A stretch of DNA of 64,000 nt from Methylotenera sp. (GTDB taxonomy: Bacteria > Pseudomonadota > Gammaproteobacteria > Burkholderiales > Methylophilaceae): positions 57,665 to 121,664 of the forward strand of contig JAUSAG010000032.1 of NCBI GenBank assembly GCA_030652995.1, written 5' to 3'. Below the pieces are notes generated by a model. It saw only the letters and a program-made list of their open reading frames with translations. It was not told where the DNA came from and ran no database searches. Below, one piece after another: positions 1 to 9,391 of this stretch. The translations under genes were made by a program, and so were the position numbers. Position 1 is the first letter of the stretch. Every line of letters starts with the position of its first letter.

Positions 1-2622
1 AAAGTCATCCACTAACATCACCGGCGCATCAGCTTCTGGCAGCTCAGCCACAATCGCAACATCTTCTAACTTAGCCAAAGCTTTCAAGTACGGCGCATAA
101 AGCGCTAACTTTTCCGCGTCACCCGCAGCGATTAAAGGTACGCGTGCGGCTGGTGAAATACTCATTTCACCACGCAGGCTACGGCAGGTATCTACCATTT
201 GCTTTAATTGTGCCACCCAGACTTCAGCAGCTTCATCAATTTTATCAGGCTGAGCACTTGGGTACGCTTCCAGCATGATGCTGGCACCATGTTTCTCGGT
301 CATCGGCGCAATGGTTTGCCAAATTTCTTCGGTAATAAATGGCATGATTGGGTGCGCTAAGCGTAAGATTGTTTCCAAAACCCTCAGCAAAGTACGGCGA
401 GTCGCGCGCTTCTCTGCATCGCTTCCGTTCTGAATTTGTACCTTGGCTAACTCTAAATACCAGTCGCAGTATTCATCCCACACAAACTCATAAATTGCTT
501 TTGCCACCAAATCAAAACGGTAGTCCGCAAACGCACGCTCCACGTCAGCTTCTGTACGTTGCAGTTTACTAACAATCCAACGATCCGCTTGTGAGAATTT
601 ACGCCCGCCTTCACCGCAACTAACTGCATCAAAACCGTTGTCTTGGCCTTCGGTGTTCATCAGCACAAAGCGCGTCGCATTCCATAATTTATTGCAAAAA
701 TTGCGGTAGCCATCGCAGCGCTGCAAATCAAATTTAATATCACGCCCAGGTGAAGCTAGTGCAGCAAAAGTAAATCTAAGCGCGTCGGTTCCATAAGCAT
801 TAATGCCTTCTGGAAACTCTTTACGCGTATGCTTCTCGATTTTTGGCGCATCTTTTGGGTTCATTAAGCCAGTAGTGCGTTTTTTAATTAAGTCATCAAG
901 CGAAATCCCGTCAATCAAATCAATCGGATCAAGCACGTTACCTTTAGATTTACTCATCTTTTGGCCTTCGGCATCGCGAATCAAGCCGTGTACATACACA
1001 TGTTTAAACGGAATTTTGCCGGTGATGTGCGTGGTCATCATCACCATGCGCGCCACCCAGAAGAAAATAATATCGAAACCTGTTACCAGCACAGAAGACG
1101 GCAGATATTGCTGCAAGGCTTGGTTTTGCGCGTCAATCGCTTCATCACCAGTCCAATCCAAAGTAGAGAACGGCCAAAGCGCAGATGAATACCATGTATC
1201 CAACACGTCATTATCACGGGTTAACTCTCCTGAATATCCATCTTTTTCTGCAAGTGCTTTTGCCTCAGCTTCATCATGTGCAACGTAAACTTTAACATGC
1301 CCATTTTCATCTTGACCATACCAGGCCGGGATTTGATGCCCCCACCATAACTGGCGTGAAATGCACCAATCCTGAATGTTATTTAGCCACTGGTTATAAG
1401 TGTTGACCCAATTTTCAGGGTAGAACTTGATTTCACCGCTCGCAACAACATCTAACGCTTTTTGCGTAATGCTTTTGCCATCAGCGGCTGGCTTGCTCAT
1501 GGCAACAAACCATTGATCAGTCAGCATAGGCTCAATCACCACACCGGTACGATCACCGCGAGGCACTTTAAGTTTGTGTTTATCGGCTTTTACTAAATAG
1601 CCTTGGGCATCTAAGTCAGCCACTACTTGCTTACGTGCTGCAAAGCGCTCTAAACCTTGATATTGCAGCGGTGCGGCGTCATTCAAAAAACCTTGTAAAT
1701 TTAAGATGCCTATCATCGGCAGTTGATGTCGTTGACCAACCGCATAGTCGTTAAAATCATGTGCGGGCGTCACTTTTACCACACCCGTGCCGAATTCTTT
1801 ATCGACATAATCATCGGCAATAATCGGAATTTCACGGTCACATAACGGCAACTTTACGTGTTGACCAATCAAATGTGCATAACGCTCATCTTCAGGATGC
1901 ACCATTACCGCCACGTCACCCAGCATGGTTTCTGGACGCGTTGTAGCAACGGTTAATAAGCCATCACCGCTAGCAAGCGGATAGTTGATGTGCCACATAA
2001 AGCCATCTTCTTCCTCCTGCACTACTTCTAAATCTGAAACCGCTGTGCCTAATTTCACATCCCAATTTACCAAGCGCTTACCGCGATAAATCAAACCTTC
2101 GTTATACAAACGGACAAAAGTCTCAGTCACGGTTTTATTTAAGCCGGCATCCATGGTAAAGCGCTCACGCGACCAATCAGGTGATGTGCCCAACCGGCGC
2201 ATTTGGCGGGTGATTGTAGAGCCGGAATGTTCTTTCCACTCCCACACTTTTTCCAAGAACTTCTCGCGACCTAAGTCATGGCGTGATACCCCTTGCGCAT
2301 CCAGCTGGCGTTCCACCACGATTTGTGTAGCGATACCCGCATGGTCTGTCCCTGGTTGCCATAAAGTGTTGTCGCCACGCATACGGTGATAGCGCGTTAG
2401 CGAATCCATCAGGGTTTGGTTAAAACCATGCCCCATATGCAAAGTGCCTGTAACGTTAGGAGGCGGTAACAAAATGCAGAAGTTTTCCTGCTTAGATTGA
2501 TCAAACCCGGCAGCGTAAAAACCTTTGCCCTCCCAAAATTCATACCATTTACTTTCAATGGCTTTAGGATCAAAGGATTTAGCGAGTTCTTGAGTTGGTG
2601 TGCTTGTGTTTTCAGTATTCAT
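1..2622 (-). CDS. valS: Valyl-tRNA synthetase, 3' end beyond window
   Basis: Class I aminoacyl-tRNA synthetase that charges tRNA-Val in the cytoplasm. The reading frame is open from the ATG at 2622 to the window edge (874 codons; full-length family members are usually about 900-950). The N-terminus reads [19 protein letters not shown], followed by [11 protein letters not shown] and [15 protein letters not shown], which holds the HIGH-type nucleotide-binding motif near residue 60. The KMSKS loop appears as [10 protein letters not shown] near residue 555. The C-terminal coiled-coil tRNA-binding arm is not in the window. An in-frame ATG three codons upstream (2631) is an alternative start; neither has a strong ribosome-binding site. 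The several plus-strand open frames over this stretch are shadows. Confidence 0.97.
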   Translation of the reverse strand, partial: MNTENTSTPTQELAKSFDPKAIESKWYEFWEGKGFYAAGFDQSKQENFCILLPPPNVTGTLHMGHGFNQTLMDSLTRYHRMRGDNTLWQPGTDHAGIATQIVVERQLDAQGVSRHDLGREKFLEKVWEWKEHSGSTITRQMRRLGTSPDWSRERFTMDAGLNKTVTETFVRLYNEGLIYRGKRLVNWDVKLGTAVSDLEVVQEEEDGFMWHINYPLASGDGLLTVATTRPETMLGDVAVMVHPEDERYAHLIGQHVKLPLCDREIPIIADDYVDKEFGTGVVKVTPAHDFNDYAVGQRHQLPMIGILNLQGFLNDAAPLQYQGLERFAARKQVVADLDAQGYLVKADKHKLKVPRGDRTGVVIEPMLTDQWFVAMSKPAADGKSITQKALDVVASGEIKFYPENWVNTYNQWLNNIQDWCISRQLWWGHQIPAWYGQDENGHVKVYVAHDEAEAKALAEKDGYSGELTRDNDVLDTWYSSALWPFSTLDWTGDEAIDAQNQALQQYLPSSVLVTGFDIIFFWVARMVMMTTHITGKIPFKHVYVHGLIRDAEGQKMSKSKGNVLDPIDLIDGISLDDLIKKRTTGLMNPKDAPKIEKHTRKEFPEGINAYGTDALRFTFAALASPGRDIKFDLQRCDGYRNFCNKLWNATRFVLMNTEGQDNGFDAVSCGEGGRKFSQADRWIVSKLQRTEADVERAFADYRFDLVAKAIYEFVWDEYCDWYLELAKVQIQNGSDAEKRATRRTLLRVLETILRLAHPIMPFITEEIWQTIAPMTEKHGASIMLEAYPSAQPDKIDEAAEVWVAQLKQMVDTCRSLRGEMSISPAARVPLIAAGDAEKLALYAPYLKALAKLEDVAIVAELPEADAPVMLVDDF

Positions 2623-2693
2623 AATTTGCATTTTATCATAGCCGAATGCGTTACCTAAATCACTCTCACAGATTAAAAGCTGAGACTAAGACA

Positions 2694-3626
2694 TTAGTAA
2701 AATTTGATAAGGGCAAGTAGCGATGCGATAAGCATCAAAAGATGTACGATTGCCCAATGACGATAACCGGCAACCAGCTCTTGAGGTGATTTTGCCGAAA
2801 TTAAAAACAAGTGCGCATCTGCAGGTTTTGCCAAAGTGAAGCTACCTGTATGCGCTTTCGTTGCGTGCTTTGCATGAATGTGTTTTGAAACATCTTGGCG
2901 CGCAACCTCCCACTCATCCATATCAATCTGGCCGTTGCGGTTATGATCATAACGATTCAGCAGTTTTTGCGGGCTTAGCTTCAAATCGGCCAAGCTGGCA
3001 CGTATGTCTTGATTAATGATATTTTTATCAAAATGATCATGCCGCGTATCAAGCTGTCCCAGCACATAAATTGATCTACCGGCTGGCAAGTATTCTTCTA
3101 CATAACGGTGCTCGTTTTTAAAAAAAGTACGTTGCTCGGCAAATATAATTTCCGCGCCCTTAGGGTCAACCATGCAAACACCTGTTTCGTCTCTCAACTG
3201 AAATAGATGATCACTTTCTACATATTCCAGCAGACGTCTATCAATAGGCTGTTTTGAGAAAGCGCTATCAGCACGGCTGGCGTATGCCCATGCGCGATAC
3301 CAGACACAGGGGATACCATGATAAGGCGTCTTGAGGGGGGACGGAGTGGATGAAATGCCGTGTAACTCAATATAACCCTGCGCGGCAGCTGCAATAGTGG
3401 AGATCGGCGCCTCTGTGATTTTAAGTAATCGTGAATAATTAAAAAACGCAGCTAAAGCACTCGCAAAAAAAGCCACGCCAAGCAAGAGTATCCATGTTCC
3501 TTTTTCTGCAAGATTGAGATGCAGCAGATAAGCTGCGTATAACATCCCCAATGGAACAGCCACACCGAGGAGATTCACGAGATACGTGTTGAAGTTTTTA
3601 AGCACTATGATGCAACTCACATACAA
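2694..3626 (-). CDS. GIDE-domain membrane protein with an EF-hand
   Basis: A 310-residue membrane protein. Two hydrophobic segments lie near the N-terminus (about residues 12-32 and 43-62) and one at the extreme C-terminus (about 288-308). The middle (about 75-210, with HGIPCVWYRAWAY and VDPKGAEIIF) resembles the GIDE domain (E3 ubiquitin ligase-like, PF12483), which in bacteria is commonly encoded next to LemA, as here. Unusual is a canonical EF-hand-like loop, DHNRNGQIDMDEW, at about residues 225-240, suggesting calcium binding. The gene sits 78 bp downstream of lemA on the same strand, so the two are probably cotranscribed. The biochemical role is unknown; the bacterial proteins are not shown to be ubiquitin ligases. 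The domain call rests on motif resemblance only. Confidence 0.75.
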   Translation of the reverse strand: MYVSCIIVLKNFNTYLVNLLGVAVPLGMLYAAYLLHLNLAEKGTWILLLGVAFFASALAAFFNYSRLLKITEAPISTIAAAAQGYIELHGISSTPSPLKTPYHGIPCVWYRAWAYASRADSAFSKQPIDRRLLEYVESDHLFQLRDETGVCMVDPKGAEIIFAEQRTFFKNEHRYVEEYLPAGRSIYVLGQLDTRHDHFDKNIINQDIRASLADLKLSPQKLLNRYDHNRNGQIDMDEWEVARQDVSKHIHAKHATKAHTGSFTLAKPADAHLFLISAKSPQELVAGYRHWAIVHLLMLIASLLALIKFY

Positions 3627-3704
3627 AATGAGTTTGCATACAGTGACACAATCGGCAAACGCCGTTTCTACATTGCTTAAACATCAAAATAAAACTGGCT
3701 GAAT

Positions 3705-4265
3705 TTAGCTATTAAAGCGACTACCCACATCGACATCTTTGAGCTGTTCAGATGCAAACTTCAACAATTCTGCTCGCTGAAAACTGAACAACAATGCCAC
3801 AATCACATCAGGAAACTGCTTGATTCTGACATTATTGTTAGTCGCAGAGTCGTTATAGAACTCGCGTCGATCTGCAATTTGATTTTCTAACCCCGTGATA
3901 CGCTGTTGCAGATTTAAAAAAGTTTGATCTGCCTTCAAATCAGGGTAATTCTCTGCCACAGCAAATAAGCCACCAAGACTGCTAGTAAGCGCCGACTCAG
4001 CAACGCTCAAAGCAGCTACATCGTGCATCTGGCGGGCTGAATCTACCCCCATACGCGCCTGAATCACTTTCTCTAAAGTTTGCGCCTCATGTGTCATGTA
4101 TGCCTTACAAGTATCAATCAGCTTTGGCAGCTCATCATTACGCTGCTTCAGCAATACGTCGATATTCGCCCATGCTTTTTCTACATTATGTTTAATGTTC
4201 ACCAAGCTGTTGTATGTCACTATTAAATATAGCACGACGATGATTAGAATTACCCAAACTAACAT
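3705..4265 (-). CDS. lemA: LemA family protein
   Basis: A 186-residue LemA-family protein, the usual family length. An N-terminal hydrophobic segment (VWVILIIVVLYLIVTYNSLV) is followed directly by the family signature NIKHNVEKAWANIDVLLKQRNDELPKL, and the rest is predicted helical (LFAVAENYPDLKADQTFLNLQ, then FYNDSATNNNVRIKQFPD). LemA proteins are membrane-anchored with a helical bundle facing outward; their function is poorly defined. Here it heads a probable two-gene unit with the downstream GIDE-domain gene. That neighbour pairing is seen in many proteobacteria and supports both calls. Confidence 0.93.
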   Translation of the reverse strand: MLVWVILIIVVLYLIVTYNSLVNIKHNVEKAWANIDVLLKQRNDELPKLIDTCKAYMTHEAQTLEKVIQARMGVDSARQMHDVAALSVAESALTSSLGGLFAVAENYPDLKADQTFLNLQQRITGLENQIADRREFYNDSATNNNVRIKQFPDVIVALLFSFQRAELLKFASEQLKDVDVGSRFNS

Positions 4266-4309
4266 AACATTGCCCCCGAATTTATTGTCTTAAATTATAG
4301 CTGGTGTTA

Positions 4310-5533
4310 TTAACGAGCACCTAGCAATATTGGCCCAACTTTTTCCCAATATCTAGAAAAACGTTTTAAGCGTTTATCGCTGATAGCTAAGCCTACCAAT
4401 TTCACTTCTGGCTGCCATTTAGGCGCAAACGGTTCCAGCAATGCTTTGATCTTTTTATTGGGTGTATCTTGCGTGATCACTTGTCCCACGCCTCTATCCA
4501 TCAACACCTCATAGGTATCACCCAGCCACACCTCTACCCCATTCATTTCGCTTAAACAATCTGCTACAAACTGCAATCGATTAAGCGACCAATCTCCATA
4601 GAGCTGCGGGTCAAACACAAACATCTTGGGAAACGGCCTTTTCAACAAATCATGTGCGCCGGATAACATTTCATCATGCACATAAACAGCGATAGTTTTA
4701 AAGCTTGAGGGCACCGTCATCGGTAAAAGTTTTATTGGGTATTGTTTTGCAGTGGGTGTGAGTGTTTGATTAAACAAGCGCTCATTTAAAACTTCATAAC
4801 TGTCATCAAACGGGCATGTTGCCTTGCAGTTTGCACAATACCTTTCACCGGTATAGCGGCTTATATTCTCTTTGTTAAAGTAATAAGGTTTGGAGCTGAA
4901 GGTTGACGCCACCCACTGCCAAGACAGATGATTACTGGCAATATCACCATCCAATAAATGTTGCTCAAACCAATCGGCAGCAGCGCGCCAATCCATTTTT
5001 AAATGATGCACAATATAACTGGCAAGCCACATTCGCGCATGGTTATGCACATAGCCGGTAGCAAGCAAATCATTAATAAAAGCATCCATGCAAGGCAAAC
5101 CTGTTTTGCCCTGCACAATGGCATCACTTAATGGCGCATAACCAATAGCAACTTTTGGCGGCTCGATCTCACTATAAATAGCATCGCCTTTTTCATACCA
5201 AACTTGCCGCCAATAGTCTCGCCAGGCAAGCTCGGTTAAGAGCTTTTGGGCCTCTAAACCAAAGCGATTTTTAATTGAAAAGAATGCTTCATTTAAGGTA
5301 ACGCAGCCATGGCGTAAATACGGAGACAGGTGTGTAACAGCACCATTAAGGAAATTTCGGTTTTTTGCGTAGGCAACAACATCAATGCTATTGAGTTTTT
5401 TTTGCGCACTCAAGCGCCCACCCACCCACTCCGGCTCCAAGCCAGCGCCTTGAGCGTTAACAAATATTCGCTTAATATAATGCAGTCGTTCAACACGATC
5501 ACAAGGAATATGTAATCTTTGTGCAGGGCTCAT
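4310..5533 (-). CDS. Photolyase/cryptochrome-like flavoprotein, domain order swapped
   Basis: A 407-residue relative of DNA photolyases. The FAD-binding helical domain comes first (about residues 60-235): LSPYLRHGCVTLNEAF, ELAWRDYWRQVW, GLPCMDAFINDLLATGYVHNHARMW and NHLSWQWVAST are recognisable. Classical photolyases start with an alpha/beta antenna domain; none precedes here. Instead an alpha/beta stretch follows at about residues 270-380 (IAVYVHDEML, FVFDPQLYGDWSLNRLQFV, EVWLGDTYEVL), which reads like the photolyase N-terminal domain moved to the C-terminus. A short cysteine cluster CANCKATC (about 236-243) may bind metal or Fe-S. Monocistronic between lemA and a repeat-rich gap. DNA repair or light sensing is an inference from the family. 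Confidence 0.8.
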   Translation of the reverse strand: MSPAQRLHIPCDRVERLHYIKRIFVNAQGAGLEPEWVGGRLSAQKKLNSIDVVAYAKNRNFLNGAVTHLSPYLRHGCVTLNEAFFSIKNRFGLEAQKLLTELAWRDYWRQVWYEKGDAIYSEIEPPKVAIGYAPLSDAIVQGKTGLPCMDAFINDLLATGYVHNHARMWLASYIVHHLKMDWRAAADWFEQHLLDGDIASNHLSWQWVASTFSSKPYYFNKENISRYTGERYCANCKATCPFDDSYEVLNERLFNQTLTPTAKQYPIKLLPMTVPSSFKTIAVYVHDEMLSGAHDLLKRPFPKMFVFDPQLYGDWSLNRLQFVADCLSEMNGVEVWLGDTYEVLMDRGVGQVITQDTPNKKIKALLEPFAPKWQPEVKLVGLAISDKRLKRFSRYWEKVGPILLGAR

Positions 5534-5655
5534 AAGTAAATTTTCCTACATTTTTCAGTTAGTGTACTATTTTTTAACCATGGCGGACGGGATATTTACT
5601 CATCGCATTTTTATCAAAAAAACATCAAAAAAACGTGCCATAATAAGCACTCAAA

Positions 5656-5971
5656 TTAAGGGCACCTCTATTAATTCAAGTTACTAACCGTAAGTCAGTA
5701 TTTGGCTTGTCCGTGGAATATACCCGCTAAAGCGGGTTATTCACACGCCAAAGGTCATCACCACCAATCTAAGTTGCTAAAGCGACAAGATTGGTGCGAT
5801 AAGCTAGACAAGGCGCGAATAAAAAATTGTGTCGCAGCATATTGTTGATATGTAAGGAATAATTTTTTATGCGCAACGCAGTATCGCGACATACGACTTT
5901 TCAAGCACTTTAGTGCTTAGAAAATCGGAGTGCCTGTGGTACGGAAATTGAATTAATAGAGGTACCCTTAA
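5656..5971. mobile_element. MITE-like element, copy 1 (long form)
   Basis: Bounded by 24-bp terminal inverted repeats (5656-5679 and 5948-5971) that match at 23 of 24 positions; the inner part is ACCTCTATTAATTCAA. It codes for nothing convincing. The core from 5806 (tagacaaggcgcgaa) to about 5895 is homologous to the core of the shorter copy at 13467-13615. Two segments absent from the short copy lie between core and ends. One (about 5685-5805) carries a hairpin of the repeat family also found at 7.4 and 16.7 kb and a second hairpin with ACCAATCT/AGATTGGT arms. The other (about 5896-5945) carries the hairpin AAGCACTTTAGTGCTT. It fills most of the 475-bp gap between the photolyase-like gene and the NfeD gene. 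Confidence 0.75.
5710..5753 (+). repeat. Interspersed hairpin repeat, copy A
   Basis: Reads GTGGAATATACC, then the perfect hairpin CCCGCTAAAGCGGG, then GGTTATTCACACGC. The same frame around a different but still self-complementary hairpin occurs at 7442-7510 and, inverted, at 16737-16820. It is nested inside the MITE-like element. Confidence 0.7.
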
Positions 5972-6008
5972 GCGTTGAATTCAAACTAAGTGTTGGTAAA
6001 GGGATATC

Positions 6009-6455
6009 ATGATAGAACCTATGTGGACTTGGGGCGCGCTCGGTCTAATACTGCTTGCCATTGAAATGACCACTGCTACTTTTTATGCCATGTGGTTTGG
6101 TATTGCTGCTTTTTGTGTGGCTATTGTCATGTGGATATGGCCTAATACGGCGGTTGGCATCCAGTTTGCATTATTTGCCATCATGTCTTTAAGTACCTTG
6201 GCAATTTGGCGATTTAACTACAAAAAAACAGAAACACACTCGCGCGTTGGCCAAGCACAGGGTGAAGAGATTGGCAGAACCGGCATCGTGATTGAAGCAA
6301 CCAGCCCAGCACAAAACGGTGTCATTCACTTTACACAGGGCTTAATGGGTAGCCGTGAGTGGGCGGCGGTGTCAAATGAAACCATTGAGGCCGGAAGTCA
6401 GGCAACAGTGATTGCGGTTGAAGGCAATGCCTTAAGAATTTCAAAATCCATTTAA
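6009..6455 (+). CDS. NfeD-like membrane protein
   Basis: A 148-residue short NfeD family protein. Two or three hydrophobic segments fill residues 1-75 (WTWGALGLILLAIEMTTATFYAMW, then FALFAIMSLSTLAIWRF). A soluble C-terminal stretch (about 85-148, GRTGIVIEATSPAQNGVIHF, ending in VIAVEGNALRISK) is the OB-fold domain typical of NfeD. NfeD proteins are almost always encoded beside a stomatin/SPFH protein, as here (66 bp upstream of it on the same strand), and are thought to act with it in membrane microdomains or quality control. AAAGGG, 7 bases before the ATG, supports the start. Confidence 0.9.
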   Translation: MIEPMWTWGALGLILLAIEMTTATFYAMWFGIAAFCVAIVMWIWPNTAVGIQFALFAIMSLSTLAIWRFNYKKTETHSRVGQAQGEEIGRTGIVIEATSPAQNGVIHFTQGLMGSREWAAVSNETIEAGSQATVIAVEGNALRISKSI

Positions 6456-6521
6456 GTTTGAAAATCAAGTTAAATTTCAAAAATAGTTAATGTTTTAACC
6501 TCATATAAAAGGAAATAAAAA

Positions 6522-7364
6522 ATGACCGAATTTAGTTTCGTACTGATATTTTTGGTAATCGTTGCCATTATCAAAGGCGTACGCATTGTGCCGCAGGGTG
6601 AAGAGTGGGTAGTAGAACGCCTGGGTAAATTTGCGGGCGTACTCTCACCAGGCTTACACGTAATTAACCCGATTTTTACCAAAGTAAGCTACAAAGTCAC
6701 CACCAAAGACATTATTTTAGATGTGCCAGAGCAAGAAGTGATTACTCGTGACAACGCGGTAATTTTAGCCAACGCCATCGCGTTTATTAAAGTTTCAAAC
6801 ATTGAGCGCGCTGTTTACGGTATTGAAAACTTCCGCGAGGCAATGCGTAATATGGTACAAACCAGCTTACGCTCCATCATTGGCGGCATGGATTTAAACC
6901 AAGCACTTACCTCACGTGATCGCATTAAAACTGAACTGAAAATTGCAATTGCAGACGAAGCGCTAGACTGGGGCTTAACTGTTAAATCCGTTGAGATTCA
7001 AGACATCAAACCATCGCCTAATATGCAAGATGCCATGGAAAGACAAGCTGCTGCCGAGCGCGAACGCGTAGCCGTAGTCACCGAAGCAGAAGGCGCCAAA
7101 CAATCACTTATATTGAATGCAGAAGCACGTTTAGAAGCGGCGCGTAAAGATGCCGAAGCGCAAATGGTAGCCGCAAAAGCCTCTGCCGAATCTATTAAAT
7201 TTATTACCGAAGCCGTCAAAGAAAACAACGCATCCGCCATGTTCTTGCTAGGTGACCGCTACATTACTGCACTGCAAAAAATATCAGCGTCAGAAAACAG
7301 TAAAATTGTCATGATGCCAGGTGATTTAGTAGGCGCGGTTAAGTCTTTGGTTGGCGGTAAATAA
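6522..7364 (+). CDS. SPFH/stomatin-like membrane protease-associated protein
   Basis: A 280-residue SPFH (band 7) protein. A single N-terminal membrane segment (FSFVLIFLVIVAIIKGVRIV) is followed by the start of the band 7 domain (GEEWVVERLGKFAGVLSPGLHVINP) and continues to about residue 170. A glutamate/alanine-rich helical region (about 170-235, ERQAAAERERVAVVTEAEGAKQ) would form the coiled coil that drives ring assembly. Similar to E. coli QmcA and to stomatins paired with NfeD; the upstream gene is NfeD-like. Likely role: scaffold in the inner membrane affecting membrane proteolysis or fluidity. AGGA, 8 bases before the ATG, supports the start. Confidence 0.93.
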   Translation: MTEFSFVLIFLVIVAIIKGVRIVPQGEEWVVERLGKFAGVLSPGLHVINPIFTKVSYKVTTKDIILDVPEQEVITRDNAVILANAIAFIKVSNIERAVYGIENFREAMRNMVQTSLRSIIGGMDLNQALTSRDRIKTELKIAIADEALDWGLTVKSVEIQDIKPSPNMQDAMERQAAAERERVAVVTEAEGAKQSLILNAEARLEAARKDAEAQMVAAKASAESIKFITEAVKENNASAMFLLGDRYITALQKISASENSKIVMMPGDLVGAVKSLVGGK

Positions 7365-7382
7365 CACTTTTGGCTCCCTCCC

Positions 7383-7445
7383 CTTTTAGCCGTACTTGCC
7401 TGTTTGACTGGCTTTAGCACTGCTTATCATTTGTTCTGATTAAGG
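7383..7445 (+). repeat. Two-hairpin repeat, copy 1
   Basis: About 60 bp beginning CTTTTAGCCGTACTTGCC and ending TTCTGATTAAG. It aligns at roughly 80% with 52334-52393. Both copies contain a GCC(A/T)GTTT(G)ACTGGC hairpin and a CTTATCA...CTGATAAG-type hairpin. It abuts the hairpin repeat at 7442-7510 and follows the SPFH gene, where it might also terminate transcription. Confidence 0.6.
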
Positions 7446-7510
7446 GGGTGCCAGTTTTTGGTATCACCGTGGAATATACCAACTGAAGTTGGTTATTCAC
7501 ACGCGAAAGA
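7442..7510 (+). repeat. Interspersed hairpin repeat, copy B
   Basis: Begins AAGGGGGTGCCAGTTTTTGG, continues GTGGAATATACC, hairpin CCAACTGAAGTTGG, then GGTTATTCACACGC. Compared with copy A the stem bases differ but still pair. The left flank is shared with the inverted copy at 16.7 kb. Confidence 0.7.
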
Positions 7511-7539
7511 CTAGGATGGGGGTGCAACCTCACTTCCAC

Positions 7540-7911
7540 CTAACCACCTAATCTTGCAACACTGCCTGATATTTTCTCCAGCACACCCTCAATATTCTGC
7601 AACACTTCATTATTCCAAAAACGCACCACTTCCCACCCTTGCGCCTCTAACCATACTGTGCGAAAGTTATCTTGTATTTGCATTTCACCATGCTGACCAC
7701 CATCAAGCTCAATCGCCAATTTCACGTTGACACACGCAAAATCAAGAATGTATTTTCCAACTGGATGTTGTCGTCTAAACTTCACACCAAGCTGCCTCAT
7801 TCTAAGCCGTTGCCATAAATTTTGCTCAGCATCGGTCATTTCACTGCGCAGTTGACGCGAAAAATTTTTAGTATGTTGTGGCAATCTTTGCATGTTCAAT
7901 AATGCTCTCAC
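7540..7911 (-). CDS. DUF559 domain protein (Vsr-like nuclease fold)
   Basis: A 123-residue DUF559 family protein. Family features seen: LRSEMTDAEQNLWQRLR, then KFRRQHPVGKYILDFACVNVKLAIELDGGQH (with the D-x-x-x-x-x-x-x-E-x-D pattern of a PD-(D/E)XK-like core) and WEVVRFWNNEVL. The fold is related to very-short-patch repair endonucleases, but activity has rarely been shown. It lies between repeats and moeB; a shared transcript with moeB (39 bp apart, same strand) is possible. The start could also be the Met at residue 7. Small genes of this family are often horizontally mobile. Confidence 0.85.
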   Translation of the reverse strand: MRALLNMQRLPQHTKNFSRQLRSEMTDAEQNLWQRLRMRQLGVKFRRQHPVGKYILDFACVNVKLAIELDGGQHGEMQIQDNFRTVWLEAQGWEVVRFWNNEVLQNIEGVLEKISGSVARLGG

Positions 7912-7950
7912 CGAACTAACGTCCCCTCCCTCTTTTAGGGGGAAGGAATT

Positions 7951-8697
7951 TTAAGTGCGACAAACCAAACAAGCGGTATCTTTACCCAGCTTGATAGTAC
8001 GCCACTCCATAGAAAGTGCGTCTAATAGCAACAAGCGCCCTTGCAAGCTCTCACCAATACCCATCAACAGCTTCAACGCTTCAGCCGCTTGCGTCGCGCC
8101 TATCATGCCAACTAACGGCGCAAACACCCCATTATTCGCACAGCGCAACTCGGTATCTTCACCATTGTCAGGGAACAAACAGTGATAACACGGGCTAGCG
8201 TCTGAACGCATGTCATATACCGTTATCTGCCCCTCAAAGCCAAGGGCAGCCCCTGAAACTAACGGTTTTTTCAGCCGCACGCATAACTTGTTCAACATAT
8301 ATCGTGTTGCGAAATTATCAGAACAATCCAGCACCACATCCGCCTGTGAAATTAGCCTTGCAAAATCAGCCTCGGTAGACTTTTCACAAACTGCATTCAC
8401 TTTCACTTCAGGGTTAATGTTCGATAAAGTATTTTGTGCAGAAATCGCCTTGTTAACACCAACAGCAGAGGTTGTATGTACAATCTGGCGCTGTAAATTG
8501 GTGAGATCTACCGTATCAAAATCACAGATCGTGATGGTGCCTACGCCGCCAGCCGCAAGATACAAGGCTGCTGGCGAACCCAAGCCACCCGCGCCTACAA
8601 TCAACGCATGACTATTAACGAGCTTATCTTGGCCTTCGTATCCAACTTGAGGAAGGAGAATATGGCGACTGTAACGGAGGAGTTGATTGTCGTTCAT
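7951..8697 (-). CDS. moeB: MoeB/ThiF-type sulfur-carrier adenylyltransferase
   Basis: An E1-like enzyme that adenylates the C-terminal glycine of MoaD or ThiS, for molybdopterin or thiamine synthesis. Motifs in order: NDNQLLRYSRHILLPQVG at the N-terminus, the ATP-binding loop VGAGGLGSPAALYLA, DFDTVDLTNLQRQ, the DCSDNFATRYMLN region, and zinc-binding cysteine pairs CYHC and CLVC, the latter at the very C-terminus. The start chosen (8697) overlaps by one base the TAA of the upstream prepilin-like gene; the longer frame to 8754 would read into that gene. Length from this start (248 residues) is normal. MoeB and ThiF cannot be told apart by sequence alone; no moa, moe or thi gene is adjacent. Confidence 0.92.
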   Translation of the reverse strand: MNDNQLLRYSRHILLPQVGYEGQDKLVNSHALIVGAGGLGSPAALYLAAGGVGTITICDFDTVDLTNLQRQIVHTTSAVGVNKAISAQNTLSNINPEVKVNAVCEKSTEADFARLISQADVVLDCSDNFATRYMLNKLCVRLKKPLVSGAALGFEGQITVYDMRSDASPCYHCLFPDNGEDTELRCANNGVFAPLVGMIGATQAAEALKLLMGIGESLQGRLLLLDALSMEWRTIKLGKDTACLVCRT

Positions 8698-9386
8698 TAA
8701 GGCAATTGACCCGCAGTAACCATGCGGTTTATAACAACCGGACGACTGATCCATATTGTGATGTCATCAAAATTTTGGGTGGGGACATCACTTTGATAAA
8801 TATTATCAAACGCACCGGCATTTAATCCTTCTGGATTCAAATTTTTCCCAGTCGAATACACAATTGCCAAAGGAGACTCTGCATTTGTCGTTAAATTATT
8901 GCCAGCACTATTCCTGACTATCAGCGTCGTTGCCCCAAATGTGGTAGAAATTGCAAATGGAGCTACGGAATTACTGAAATTGGGATGCACCCGATAGCGC
9001 CAATACCCATCCCATGGATCGCCATTTGCGGTCCTGACCTTTCCCCAACTATCTATTTCTCTTAATCCGAGCGTTTTCCATGGCAGGTATCCCTCAGCCG
9101 CTGGGGCGGTACAGTTTGCATCTTCTTCACCATATCCAGCAACTACCGGATCAGTCTGCGTCGCAGGGCATGGAAAGCGACCATGAATCACGGTAAACCC
9201 CATCAACGCCTCTTTGATTTCATCGAGATTTTTTCTGGTCTCGTAAAACCGCTGCTGATCCAATTGGGCTGAAAGTGGGATCATCAGCCCACCAAGCATC
9301 AGTCCGACAATAACCAACACGACAGCCATTTCAACCAACGTAAAGCCCGGGTGGCAAGTTCTTTGATTATTTATTGACATAGACAT
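8697..9386 (-). CDS. Prepilin-like protein, distal MSHA-like operon
   Basis: A 229-residue protein with a type IV prepilin N-terminus: leader MSMSINNQRTCHPG, cleavage before F, then FTLVEMAVVLVIVGLMLGG with the conserved Glu5. The rest (FYETRKNLDEIKEALMGF, GRFPCPAT) recalls large minor pseudopilins rather than a major pilin. It would be processed by PilD and added to the pseudopilus built by the upstream machinery. It is the last pilus gene of the minus-strand block, 5 bp after the other prepilin-like gene. In-frame MSI two codons later is an alternative start. Confidence 0.85.
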   Translation of the reverse strand: MSMSINNQRTCHPGFTLVEMAVVLVIVGLMLGGLMIPLSAQLDQQRFYETRKNLDEIKEALMGFTVIHGRFPCPATQTDPVVAGYGEEDANCTAPAAEGYLPWKTLGLREIDSWGKVRTANGDPWDGYWRYRVHPNFSNSVAPFAISTTFGATTLIVRNSAGNNLTTNAESPLAIVYSTGKNLNPEGLNAGAFDNIYQSDVPTQNFDDITIWISRPVVINRMVTAGQLP

Positions 9387-9391
9387 AATTA

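Noticed and set aside
803..1288. 161-codon plus-strand open frame inside valS
   Set aside because: It is the shadow of the valS frame on the minus strand, which shows HIGH and KMSKS motifs.
8698..8754. Longer start for moeB (MDQSSGCYKPHGYCGS...)
   Set aside because: It would extend into the upstream prepilin-like gene; the Met at 8697 begins the family's conserved N-terminus.
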